Part shown: positions 17,194 through 25,032 of the stretch, piece by piece
Numbering within the stretch: position 1 is the first letter of the stretch
Layout: each line of letters opens with the position of its first letter
Assembly (NCBI RefSeq): GCF_014641615.1
Contig: NZ_BMIB01000004.1
Span: 310,001 to 374,000 of the forward strand
From: Filimonas zeae
GTDB taxonomy: Bacteria; Bacteroidota; Bacteroidia; Chitinophagales; Chitinophagaceae
DNA length: 64,000 nt
Direction: 5' to 3'
Made by a program: the position numbers and the translations under genes
The notes under the pieces: model-generated
The model's database searches: none
What the model saw: only the letters and a program-made list of their open reading frames with translations
Told to the model about the DNA's origin: nothing

Positions 17194-17649
17194 TTATTGT
17201 AACTTGATGTTAAACGCCTTGCTGGTAGGAGGCAGACACCGTGTATCATCACAGGTCATGTATTCTACTTCGCCGGTGATGTTGGTTTTAACATTACCCT
17301 TCACTTTTACCACCTGTACAAAATCAACTTTCTCGCTGTAGTATTTTACGTCTACGCCAAAGTTTTCGTCGTGGCTGGTTTTCATGCTACCTACTTCTTT
17401 CACTTTACCGTCAACGGTTACCAGTGGGTTCTTTTTAAAAGAGATTTTGGTAGGGATAGGACCGCCATCCGGAGTTGTTTGAGAATACACGTGCCATGGT
17501 TTGGCAAAAACAGCGCTGATTACCACTTCGTACGTGTTGGCAGATTTCTTTTTTGCACTGAAAGTCCATTTAACCGGATCTTCTACCTGAGCTTTTACTC
17601 CAAAAGCCAGCGCCAGGAACAGAGAGAATAAAGCAATAGTTTTTTTCAT
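17194..17649 (-). CDS. Secreted DsbD N-terminal-domain-like protein
   Basis: Periplasmic protein of 151 residues with signal peptide ending GVKAQ. The body resembles the immunoglobulin-like N-terminal domain of DsbD, including a closing cysteine pair in TCDDTRCLPP, which corresponds to the redox pair of nDsbD. It ends 27 bp before dsbD on the same strand. Likely role: accept electrons from DsbD and pass them to periplasmic partners. ATG 17649 is chosen because it gives a proper signal peptide; the in-frame ORF extends to 17712 without one. Confidence 0.8.
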   Translation of the reverse strand: MKKTIALFSLFLALAFGVKAQVEDPVKWTFSAKKKSANTYEVVISAVFAKPWHVYSQTTPDGGPIPTKISFKKNPLVTVDGKVKEVGSMKTSHDENFGVDVKYYSEKVDFVQVVKVKGNVKTNITGEVEYMTCDDTRCLPPTSKAFNIKLQ

Positions 17650-17797
17650 TTTGTACTCGTTTTTCGTTCTGATATAAAGACTATTAAAACCCATTTTAGT
17701 ACTGGTTACCATGTGTTAATGTATGCTTAAAAGCAAAAACACCAATGCAGTAGCCAGGGTGCAGTTTGCATAAGAGGGGTAAAGTTATAATCGTTTT

Positions 17798-18769
17798 CTA
17801 TTGCGGCCAATTATTATAAACGGAAAGGCCCGCCAGCAGCCAGAAAACAAGGGCCGGCAACCAGCCCCTGCAGGGGTAAATAAACACCCCGGCCACAAAT
17901 ACCGAAGCAGGTACCATAGCCATAATACCGGCTTCAAAACCGGCATCTTTACACACAAACATTACCGGAATAAGCAATACCAGCGTCAATAGCAGCACCG
18001 TCCATGCTTTGCGTACCTGTATAAGGCTGCGGGTAGCATTGGTACGCCAGAGGAAAATACCGGATAGTATCAGCAGGCACAAAACAACGGCAGTTCCTAT
18101 AAATATGGGGGTATGTGCAGGGGGTATAAAATTAACACCCCATTCAGGAATGTACAGCCATATATCGCCCAGGTTACCACCCAGAAACAGCAGACTTACC
18201 AGCAGGTAAAACGGCGTAAACACCCCCAGCAGCACTATAAACCATTCGTTCAGGCGAAAGGTGCGCAGTATGGCTATGGCAATTAAACACAGCGGCACCA
18301 ACGTAACCGAGGGGTGGTATAACATTACCAGCAGGCCGGCAATAAAGCCTATGTTAAAAATTACCTGCCGGGGTAAAGCGGCTACCTGTAAACGCACCAT
18401 TTTGCCAAACAGCCATATAATAAGGCTGTTACATAACAAAGCAGGTGTTATATGCGCCCAGGGCTCAAAAAGCGCGGTCAGCAGCAGATAAGCCATGGCC
18501 ACGGTGTAAGATACTTTGGAAAACAGCCTCAACTCTGAGGCTATATGGTTTAACCGTAACGCTTGTAATACTACCAGGGTATGATAAATAACTACCAGTA
18601 TAAACCCCGGCAGTGGCGGAGCTAAAAAGAACAGTCCCCCCAAAGCCCCCGTTCCGTGTGCGGCCACTACTTCCGGTGCCTGTACTATAAAACAGGCATG
18701 CAGCCCCAGACTTAGCAGGAGCAACCAGAATATACTGCCGGATGAATTTTCACGGAATAGCGATACCAC
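17798..18769 (-). CDS. Multi-pass membrane protein (DUF6427-like)
   Basis: 323 residues, GTG start, almost entirely hydrophobic with about nine to ten membrane segments and no soluble domain. It opens MVSLFRENSSGSIFW, like Bacteroidota membrane proteins grouped as DUF6427; the assignment is from memory and tentative. No catalytic motif is visible. It follows the secreted protein gene upstream by only 13 bp, so the two are probably an operon. Function unknown. Confidence 0.7.
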   Translation of the reverse strand: MVSLFRENSSGSIFWLLLLSLGLHACFIVQAPEVVAAHGTGALGGLFFLAPPLPGFILVVIYHTLVVLQALRLNHIASELRLFSKVSYTVAMAYLLLTALFEPWAHITPALLCNSLIIWLFGKMVRLQVAALPRQVIFNIGFIAGLLVMLYHPSVTLVPLCLIAIAILRTFRLNEWFIVLLGVFTPFYLLVSLLFLGGNLGDIWLYIPEWGVNFIPPAHTPIFIGTAVVLCLLILSGIFLWRTNATRSLIQVRKAWTVLLLTLVLLIPVMFVCKDAGFEAGIMAMVPASVFVAGVFIYPCRGWLPALVFWLLAGLSVYNNWPQ

Positions 18770-18782
18770 TTAGTTTTTTGGG

Positions 18783-20318
18783 TTAAAATTCCACTTTTGC
18801 GAAACAAATATAATTTCTGTACTCGCAAGGCACAATCATCTCCCAGCTACTTACCTGTTTGGCGAACCGGGGCATAAAATTGTATCCCTTATCGAGGTTC
18901 TTAAAGGTTGGGCTTCTATGTAACTGACCATCGGCGGTTATGCTCTGGTCACTTAAAAGTAAGTTTCTTTTTTCAAGCTGGTTGAAAATAAAATGGATTT
19001 CACCGCCTGAATTCATGGTACCATATCCCAGGTAGTTATCGGTATTATCATCGTATTGCGATTTCCGGAGTACGTTAGACCACTCCATGGTAGCCGAAGA
19101 ATCGAACGATAAAACAGCTACGTTATCGGCAAAATACCGGGTTACCTGAAAACCGCCAAAGCCACCATAACGCCCCCACGGGTAGTAGTAATTATTAAAG
19201 GGGCTGCTATAATAATAGTAGTTGTTGTAGGGTGACATATAATACGGCGAACCAAACCCGTTCATATAATCCCAGCGGTTGCTGGCACCGGAACGGGAAG
19301 AAGTATACACTGATTCTGAGGCAATTACAAACCCACCATCTTTACGCATTACAATGTTCTGCAGAAAATAGTCGTTAAACGCTGTCTTCTGGCTGCCATC
19401 TCCTTTGGCATCTGCCCGCAGTTCTTCACTAAAAATGGTATTGTTGTTGGCCACCACTGTACCGGTAGTTTTATCCCACATACTACAGAACAAGCCATCA
19501 ATATTTCCACGTTTACTTTTACTGAAAAAAGAGGTTACCAGATAGTGTTTGTTCTGGTTATCCACTTTTAACCGTATATCATCCATAAACAGGTTCATCA
19601 GGTCCACATTGTACACGGCTACAGAATCTGTAAGCGCCTTTTTCACCACCAGATCCAACCGGGTAATATTATCATTTTGTGAACTTCCGGCAGGTTTCAG
19701 AAACGCAAGATCACCTTCATTATCCAATACAAACTCGTTCAGAAAAGCGTGCTTTTCGTCCATAGAAATAGCCACCACACTCTTCACCAAACGGGCCAGA
19801 TCGGCATTAAACAAACTCAGCGTTACCATATGCGAACGCTCGTTCTTAGAATTTATTTTCAGTACGCCTATCTTCTGTTTATCCTCACTGTTAAGTACGG
19901 TGTACAGCTTTTTGCTGCTGCTGTAGTTAATGTCGGTAGTATCCAGCACCACCGGCTCGCCCACCAGCTTTCCGTCTGCATTCAGCTTCGCCGCCATGCA
20001 AAACACAATATTTTTCTTCTGGTACTGGTAAAACAGATAAGAGTAATCCTTGTAGCTGAGGAAATCGACGTTCAAAGCACGGTTGGGTATAAAATCCAGC
20101 ACGATCTTCTCCTTTATCTTCATATTGTTGTCGTACACGGTAATAGAATGGTTATCCCTTACGCCTTTGTACACCAGAAAATGACCATTCATTTTGCCTA
20201 TTACCTCAAAATTCAGATTGCGCACATCATCCTTATCCGGCTCCGAATAATAAATACGCTGCGCACCCGCCCCTATCGTTCCTGCCACCCATAATAACAG
20301 AGCAAACAATCCTTTCAT
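18783..20318 (-). CDS. Secreted protein of unknown function with Tyr-rich insert
   Basis: 511 residues with a signal peptide (MKGLFALLLWVAGTIGAGAQ). The body alternates short beta-strand-like stretches suggestive of a beta-propeller, but no family is recognised. Around residues 350-390 lies a low-complexity run rich in Tyr, Asn, Gly and Pro (pieces such as SPYNNYYYYSS and GRYGGFGGF), unlike the rest. Divergent from kup. A membrane-protein gene follows by 13 bp and is likely co-transcribed. Confidence 0.75.
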   Translation of the reverse strand: MKGLFALLLWVAGTIGAGAQRIYYSEPDKDDVRNLNFEVIGKMNGHFLVYKGVRDNHSITVYDNNMKIKEKIVLDFIPNRALNVDFLSYKDYSYLFYQYQKKNIVFCMAAKLNADGKLVGEPVVLDTTDINYSSSKKLYTVLNSEDKQKIGVLKINSKNERSHMVTLSLFNADLARLVKSVVAISMDEKHAFLNEFVLDNEGDLAFLKPAGSSQNDNITRLDLVVKKALTDSVAVYNVDLMNLFMDDIRLKVDNQNKHYLVTSFFSKSKRGNIDGLFCSMWDKTTGTVVANNNTIFSEELRADAKGDGSQKTAFNDYFLQNIVMRKDGGFVIASESVYTSSRSGASNRWDYMNGFGSPYYMSPYNNYYYYSSPFNNYYYPWGRYGGFGGFQVTRYFADNVAVLSFDSSATMEWSNVLRKSQYDDNTDNYLGYGTMNSGGEIHFIFNQLEKRNLLLSDQSITADGQLHRSPTFKNLDKGYNFMPRFAKQVSSWEMIVPCEYRNYICFAKVEF

Positions 20319-20415
20319 AGCCTAATTTTACTGTTAACAAATGTAATGCTTAGCAGAACAAGAAATTTCATTATACATTTGTTAATTATTTACCAGATTC
20401 TCAATTGTACATTTC

Positions 20416-22407
20416 GTGGGCAAGCAGTTAAACAAGGTTTCTTTAGCAGGACTAGTTATAGCACTTGGAATTATTTACGGCGATATTGGAACGTCCCCGC
20501 TGTACGTGCTCAACGCCATTATCAATGGCCGCGTTATTAACGAAGAGCTGATACTGGGAGGGCTATCCTGTATTATCTGGACGCTTACCCTGCAAACCAC
20601 CGTTAAATATGTAATTCTTACCCTGAAGGCCGACAACAACGGCGAAGGCGGCATTTTCAGCCTTTACGCCCTGGTACGCCGGCAGAAAAAGTGGTTTGTA
20701 ATACCCGCCATGATAGGGGGCGCCTCTCTCCTCGCCGATGGAATTATTACCCCGCCTATTACCGTAACCTCTGCCATAGAAGGTTTGCGCACCATCAGCA
20801 ACTTTAAGGGTATTGAACAGCAAACCATTGTATACATTGTGGTAGGCATTTTTACGGTTTTCTTCTTCATGCAGCAGTTTGGTACGCTGGCCATAGGTAA
20901 AATGTTCGGGCCTATCATGTTCATCTGGTTTACCATGATGGCCGTACTGGGTATCTCCCACCTGTCAGATGATATCTCTATCCTTAAAGCTTTCAGTCCG
21001 CATTACGCTATAGAACTACTTACCAAATACCCCAAAGGCTTCTGGCTGCTGGGTGCGGTTTTCCTGTGTACTACCGGAGCCGAAGCACTGTATTCCGATC
21101 TGGGGCATTGCGGCCGCGGCAACATCCGCGTTACCTGGATATTTGTTAAATCCTGCCTTATCCTTAACTACCTGGGGCAGGGTGCGTGGTTGTTAACACA
21201 CTACGACAATACGCTGGTAAATGAAACAGTAGCCGCACAGATCAATAACCCTTTCTACGCCATTATGCCCTACTGGTTTAAAATACCGGGCATTTTAATA
21301 GCCACTGCCGCGGCAGTAATTGCCAGCCAGGCACTGATATCCGGCTCCTTCACCCTTATTTCAGAAGCCATGCGTTTAAACCTGTGGCCTAAAATGAAGG
21401 TGAACTACCCTACAGAAGAAAAAGGGCAGGTATTCATCCCCGGCATCAACACCCTGCTGTTTATCGGCTGTACCGGTGTAGTATTCTTTTTCCAGAAATC
21501 TTCCAATATGGAAGCCGCTTACGGCCTGGCCATTACCCTGTGTATGATCAGTACCTCGTTGCTTTTTGCCAACTATATGGTAGGGCACAGGGTATCCTCG
21601 GTATTTATATACCTGTACCTGATTGTATACTTTACCATTGAAATATCTTTCCTCATTGCCAACCTGGAAAAGTTCCCGCACGGTGGCTTCGTAACCCTTA
21701 TTATTGGCGGCGCCCTGTTTGCTGTGATGTATATCTGGTACCGCAGCCGTAAAATTAAAAACCGGTATGTGGAATTTGTGCGGCTGGAGCATTACCTGCC
21801 CATGATTCAGGAACTGAGTAACGATAAAAGCATAACCAAATATGCCACCCACCTGGTGTATATGACCAGTGCCAATAACCCCAACGAAATTGAGCACAAA
21901 ATCATTTACTCCATACTCAACAAAAAGCCTAAGCGCGCCGATATTTACTGGTTTGTACACGTAGATGTACTGGACGATCCGTATACCTGCGAGTACGTGG
22001 TAGACCATATTATTCCTAACGACATTATCCGCATCGAATTCCGTCTGGGCTTCCGGGTAGAGCAGAAGATAAACCTGATGCTGCGTAAAGTGGTGGAAGA
22101 CCTGGTTACCAACAAAGAGGTAAACATTACCAGCCGCTACGAAAGTCTGGAGCGCAACAATGTAGTGGGCGACTTCCAGTTTATTGTAATGGAGAAATTC
22201 CTGTCCAGCGATAACGAACTGCCTTTTATAGAAAAGGTGATTATGAAACTGCACTTCTGGCTGAAAGAAATCAGCCTTTCCGAAGAGCGTGGTTTTGGCC
22301 TCGACCCCAGCTTTGTAACCGTAGAGAAGTTTCCGTTGATTGTATCCCCTACCCGGTCTATTCCGCTGCAACGGATATTCAACGAGCAAACAGATACCGG
22401 CTTCTGA
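20416..22407 (+). CDS. kup: Low-affinity potassium transporter Kup
   Basis: KUP/HAK/KT family K+ uptake permease of 663 residues. The family signature GLVIALGIIYGDIGTSPLYVL is at the N-terminus, about 12 membrane segments follow to about residue 445, and then a cytosolic C-terminal domain. The start is GTG 20416 (product MGKQLNKVSL); no ATG is available upstream in frame. The transcript end is marked by a hairpin that lies inside the 3' end of the convergent oxyR gene. Confidence 0.95.
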   Translation: MGKQLNKVSLAGLVIALGIIYGDIGTSPLYVLNAIINGRVINEELILGGLSCIIWTLTLQTTVKYVILTLKADNNGEGGIFSLYALVRRQKKWFVIPAMIGGASLLADGIITPPITVTSAIEGLRTISNFKGIEQQTIVYIVVGIFTVFFFMQQFGTLAIGKMFGPIMFIWFTMMAVLGISHLSDDISILKAFSPHYAIELLTKYPKGFWLLGAVFLCTTGAEALYSDLGHCGRGNIRVTWIFVKSCLILNYLGQGAWLLTHYDNTLVNETVAAQINNPFYAIMPYWFKIPGILIATAAAVIASQALISGSFTLISEAMRLNLWPKMKVNYPTEEKGQVFIPGINTLLFIGCTGVVFFFQKSSNMEAAYGLAITLCMISTSLLFANYMVGHRVSSVFIYLYLIVYFTIEISFLIANLEKFPHGGFVTLIIGGALFAVMYIWYRSRKIKNRYVEFVRLEHYLPMIQELSNDKSITKYATHLVYMTSANNPNEIEHKIIYSILNKKPKRADIYWFVHVDVLDDPYTCEYVVDHIIPNDIIRIEFRLGFRVEQKINLMLRKVVEDLVTNKEVNITSRYESLERNNVVGDFQFIVMEKFLSSDNELPFIEKVIMKLHFWLKEISLSEERGFGLDPSFVTVEKFPLIVSPTRSIPLQRIFNEQTDTGF

Positions 22408-22425
22408 TAACTTACATAATCAACT

Positions 22426-23376
22426 TTATACACTCAGGTGGTCCACAACAGGTACCACCTGTTGTTTTTTATTCTTGCGCAGTTTATCGGGAATACTCTG
22501 CAGAATGGTATGCTTCAATACCTCTACCAGCTTACGTTTTACAAAATCGCGGTGGGTTACAATACTCACCTCCCTTACCGGTGCCGGGTGTTTAAAATGC
22601 CGGATGGCTTTCATTTGCTGGCCGCTAAAATCCAGACTGGCCAGTTCCGGTAAAATGGTAATACCATCGTTCAGGTCTACCATACGGCGCAGGGTTTCCA
22701 GGCTGCCCGCCTCATATTCAAAATGCGCCGTTTTGCCAGAGCGGCGCAGCTCGCACAGGTTTACAATCTGCGAGCGGAAGCAATGCCCTTCTTCCAGCAA
22801 CCACAGCTTATCCGGGTCTATATCTTTGGCTAAAACATAGTTCTTTTTATAAGCTTCGTTGTTTTTAGATACATAGGCCATCAGTTCCTCGTAAAACAAC
22901 ACATCCTCTTTAATACCCTGTTCCTGCAACGGCGTTACCAGTATACCGCAATCAATCTTCCCTTCCCGCAGCTTAGTAATGATATTACTGGTAGTAAGTT
23001 CGTTTACCACCAGGCGCACCTGCGGATATTTTTTGGTAAAGGCCGTGATAAACAGCGGTAACAGATACGGCGCCAACGTAGGTATAATACCCACTTTCAG
23101 CTCTCCGTTTACAATGCCTTTACGCGAATCAATCATTTCCGTAAGCGCATTCCGCTCGCTTAATATGCGGCGCGCCTGTTCTATAATTTCCACGCCCGCT
23201 TCTGTAGGCAGTACAGGCTGTTTACTGCGGTCAAAAAGCTTTACCCCCAACTCCTCTTCCAGTTTATGAATCTGCATACTCAGCGTGGGTTGGGTTACAA
23301 AACAATGCTGGGCAGCTTCAGCAAAATGACGATACATATCCACGGCTACAATGTACTCCAGTTGCGTAAAGGTCAT
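22426..23376 (-). CDS. oxyR: Hydrogen peroxide sensor OxyR (LysR family)
   Basis: LysR-type activator of 316 residues: N-terminal HTH (LEYIVAVDMYRHFAEAAQHCFVTQPTLSMQIHKLE) and a two-lobe sensor domain. The two redox cysteines of OxyR are both kept, in EEGHCFRSQIVNLC, at positions 199 and 208, the same numbers as in E. coli OxyR. That separates it from generic LysR proteins. It should form a disulfide on peroxide exposure and activate antioxidant genes. The start codon overlaps an ATAG-N7-CTAT palindrome (23375-23389). A candidate small RNA is transcribed divergently from the same intergenic region. Confidence 0.93.
   Translation of the reverse strand: MTFTQLEYIVAVDMYRHFAEAAQHCFVTQPTLSMQIHKLEEELGVKLFDRSKQPVLPTEAGVEIIEQARRILSERNALTEMIDSRKGIVNGELKVGIIPTLAPYLLPLFITAFTKKYPQVRLVVNELTTSNIITKLREGKIDCGILVTPLQEQGIKEDVLFYEELMAYVSKNNEAYKKNYVLAKDIDPDKLWLLEEGHCFRSQIVNLCELRRSGKTAHFEYEAGSLETLRRMVDLNDGITILPELASLDFSGQQMKAIRHFKHPAPVREVSIVTHRDFVKRKLVEVLKHTILQSIPDKLRKNKKQQVVPVVDHLSV
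22445..22470 (+). terminator. kup terminator inside the oxyR coding region
   Basis: Perfect 9-bp stem ACAACAGGT (22445-22453) with ACCTGTTGT (22457-22465), 3-base loop, followed by five T. It falls within the last codons of oxyR (read on the other strand as K-K-Q-Q-V-V-P-V-V), so the same bases code for protein and stop kup transcription. Confidence 0.8.
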
Positions 23377-23389
23377 AGATATCTTCTAT
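23375..23389. promoter_or_regulatory. OxyR-type half operator ATAG-N7-CTAT
   Basis: ATAG (23375-23378), seven bases, CTAT (23386-23389), with extended arms ATAGA and TCTAT. This matches the OxyR half-operator known from E. coli and also the LysR T-N11-A rule. It overlaps the oxyR start codon, so it could mediate autorepression. Confidence 0.55.
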
Positions 23390-23409
23390 TGAAGGATAAA
23401 ATTAATCAA

Positions 23410-23441
23410 TTTGACTGATACAAGGCTAAGTATCATCTTTG
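23410..23441 (+). promoter_or_regulatory. Divergent promoter with embedded palindrome TGATAC-N8-GTATCA
   Basis: TTTG (23410-23413), 20 bases, CATCTTTG (23434-23441; seven of eight match to TAnnTTTG). Between and overlapping these elements is a perfect inverted repeat TGATAC (23416-23421)/GTATCA (23430-23435). Its centre lies about 43 bp, close to four helical turns, from the centre of the ATAG-N7-CTAT site, fitting cooperative binding by an OxyR tetramer. Confidence 0.55.
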
Positions 23442-23446
23442 CATTG

Positions 23447-23615
23447 CGGTTCCAGGGAAACAACAGACCGCAGGCAGCGCAACAGCAGATTACTGTATCA
23501 GAGAGAAGAGCAAACTTGTTAACAGCTATAGGAATTAAGGGCCGTGAAACGGACGGGTGCACATGAGAGAAGCCCTTTATGGGAACGGGAAAGGGGCTTG
23601 CGCCCCTTTCTTTAT
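23447..23615 (+). ncRNA. Candidate small RNA divergent from oxyR (OxyS-like position)
   Basis: A transcript of about 165 bases is predicted from the promoter at 23410-23441 to an intrinsic terminator: AAAGGGGC (23590-23597), TTGC loop, GCCCCTTT (23602-23609), then a T-rich tail. Inside are a 5' hairpin GCGGT/ACCGC (23446-23450 with 23467-23471), and AAGGGC paired with GCCCTT around an inner CCG-TGAAA-CGG hairpin. No convincing ORF is present. The arrangement matches E. coli oxyR/oxyS, although no sequence similarity to OxyS is claimed. A 6S-type or other Bacteroidota RNA family is an alternative. Confidence 0.5.
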
Positions 23616-24028
23616 TTTATTATCCACGCGGTATCTGATCTGGAATTTTTGTGTAAGCTACTCGTGTGCGTATACAGGTAATAGCGGTCAGTTCCTCCTG
23701 TTATCTGTACCGTATGCAATGCTTTCTTTCGCAACGCCAGATCTTCAGCACTTACTTTCTGAGTAGTACTTACAAACCTTATCTCGTAAGTACATTCTCT
23801 TACCCATTTGATTTTTAATGTTGACCGGGCGTGCGTGTCTCTGTTTTCTTCCGTTTGCCAGTTTCCGTTTCTTGTGCAGATAAAAGCTATCTCTTTACTA
23901 TTATCCAGCCTGAATCGCATAAGATACTTTCCATTCCTGTATTTATGGCAAACAGCTTCTTTATCTGTAAAAGAAACAGTTAAGCTACATAATATCAGCA
24001 ATACTGCACTTGTAAATATCCATTTCAT
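23612..24028 (-). CDS. Small secreted protein, unknown function
   Basis: 138 residues from ATG 24028 with a hydrophobic signal segment (MKWIFTSAVLLILCSLTVSF). The mature part has CHKYRNGKYLMRF followed by IKWVRECTYEIRFV, a two-cysteine pattern I associate with small secreted Bacteroidota proteins without known function. The in-frame ORF continues upstream to 24190, but that part overlaps the neighbouring gene and looks non-coding. It converges on the small RNA candidate, whose terminator tail touches its stop codon. Confidence 0.7.
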   Translation of the reverse strand: MKWIFTSAVLLILCSLTVSFTDKEAVCHKYRNGKYLMRFRLDNSKEIAFICTRNGNWQTEENRDTHARSTLKIKWVRECTYEIRFVSTTQKVSAEDLALRKKALHTVQITGGTDRYYLYTHTSSLHKNSRSDTAWIIK

Positions 24029-24081
24029 GAACCAGAGTTTAGGGAATGCAATTAAGGAAACGTAACAACAATATACTGCTT

Positions 24082-24990
24082 CTATATCATCTTCAACTTC
24101 ACCACCTCCTTTTTCACCGACAACATATGCTGCGCACCATGCTGCAACGCATAATTCTCTGCCGTATGCCCCACCGGAAAACCAAAACAAACCGGATAAT
24201 CATACTCCTGCACTTTATCCCATATCACATCATATATATCCTGTCCAAAGGGTATCACCGTATCCTTCATATCACTAAAGCTACCTACCACTAAACCGGC
24301 CAGATTATCCAGCTTGCCGGCTCTTTTCAGCTGCATCAGCATGCGATCTGCATTGTAAATGTATTCGCCTACGTCTTCAATAAACAGGATGCGGCCTTTG
24401 GAAGTAAATTCTGAGGCGGAGCCGATGGAATGTACTAGTAGCGACAGATTACCACCTACCAGCTGGCCTTCTGCTTTACCGGTGCGGTTGAGGGGGTGGG
24501 CATTACATTCGTATTTTAGTTTGGCACCGCCCAGGGCATGCTGTAACGATAACAGATACCGGTCATCTGCAGGCGCATCGTTAAAGGCACCGGCCATAGG
24601 TGAATGCAGAGATACTGTTTTCAGTTTTGTTTGCAGGTGGGTGTGCAGTAAGGTAATATCGCTATAGCCAATAATCCACTTGGGATGCTTTTTAAAGTAC
24701 TTCCAGTCAATACGGTCAATGATACGACTAACGCCGTAACCACCCCTGCCGCAGAGGATGGCTTTAACACTGTCATCGTCCAGCATGTGCTGAAAATCGG
24801 TCAGGCGCTCTTCGTCGGTACCGGCAAAATAATGAAACTGATTACCGGGGGTATTGCCTACCCTTACCTGGTAGCCCCAGCTTTCCAGCACCGTAATGCA
24901 TTGCTTAAACTTTTCGGGTGCCATATAACCGGCGGGGCAAACCAATCCAATCGTATCTCCTTTCTTCAGATAAGGCGGTGTAACAGCCAT
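24082..24990 (-). CDS. LD-carboxypeptidase (S66 family), cytosolic
   Basis: Cleaves the terminal D-Ala from L,D-linked murein tetrapeptide during peptidoglycan recycling. 302 residues without a signal peptide. It has the N-terminal GDTIGLVCPAGYM, the GRGGYGVSRIID loop, nucleophile Ser in GYSDITLLHTH, Glu in ILFIEDVGEY and His in GFPVGHTAENYAL, the expected Ser-Glu-His set. A second S66 paralogue, with a signal peptide, lies on the other side of the helicase gene (27299-28330). Confidence 0.93.
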   Translation of the reverse strand: MAVTPPYLKKGDTIGLVCPAGYMAPEKFKQCITVLESWGYQVRVGNTPGNQFHYFAGTDEERLTDFQHMLDDDSVKAILCGRGGYGVSRIIDRIDWKYFKKHPKWIIGYSDITLLHTHLQTKLKTVSLHSPMAGAFNDAPADDRYLLSLQHALGGAKLKYECNAHPLNRTGKAEGQLVGGNLSLLVHSIGSASEFTSKGRILFIEDVGEYIYNADRMLMQLKRAGKLDNLAGLVVGSFSDMKDTVIPFGQDIYDVIWDKVQEYDYPVCFGFPVGHTAENYALQHGAQHMLSVKKEVVKLKMI

Positions 24991-25032
24991 GCTAAACGTA
25001 TTAAAGCGTAAAATTATTAAAAGGCATTGGCA

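Noticed and set aside
23557..23766. 69-codon plus-strand ORF starting inside the small RNA
   Set aside because: It crosses the RNA terminator and lies antisense to a real gene.
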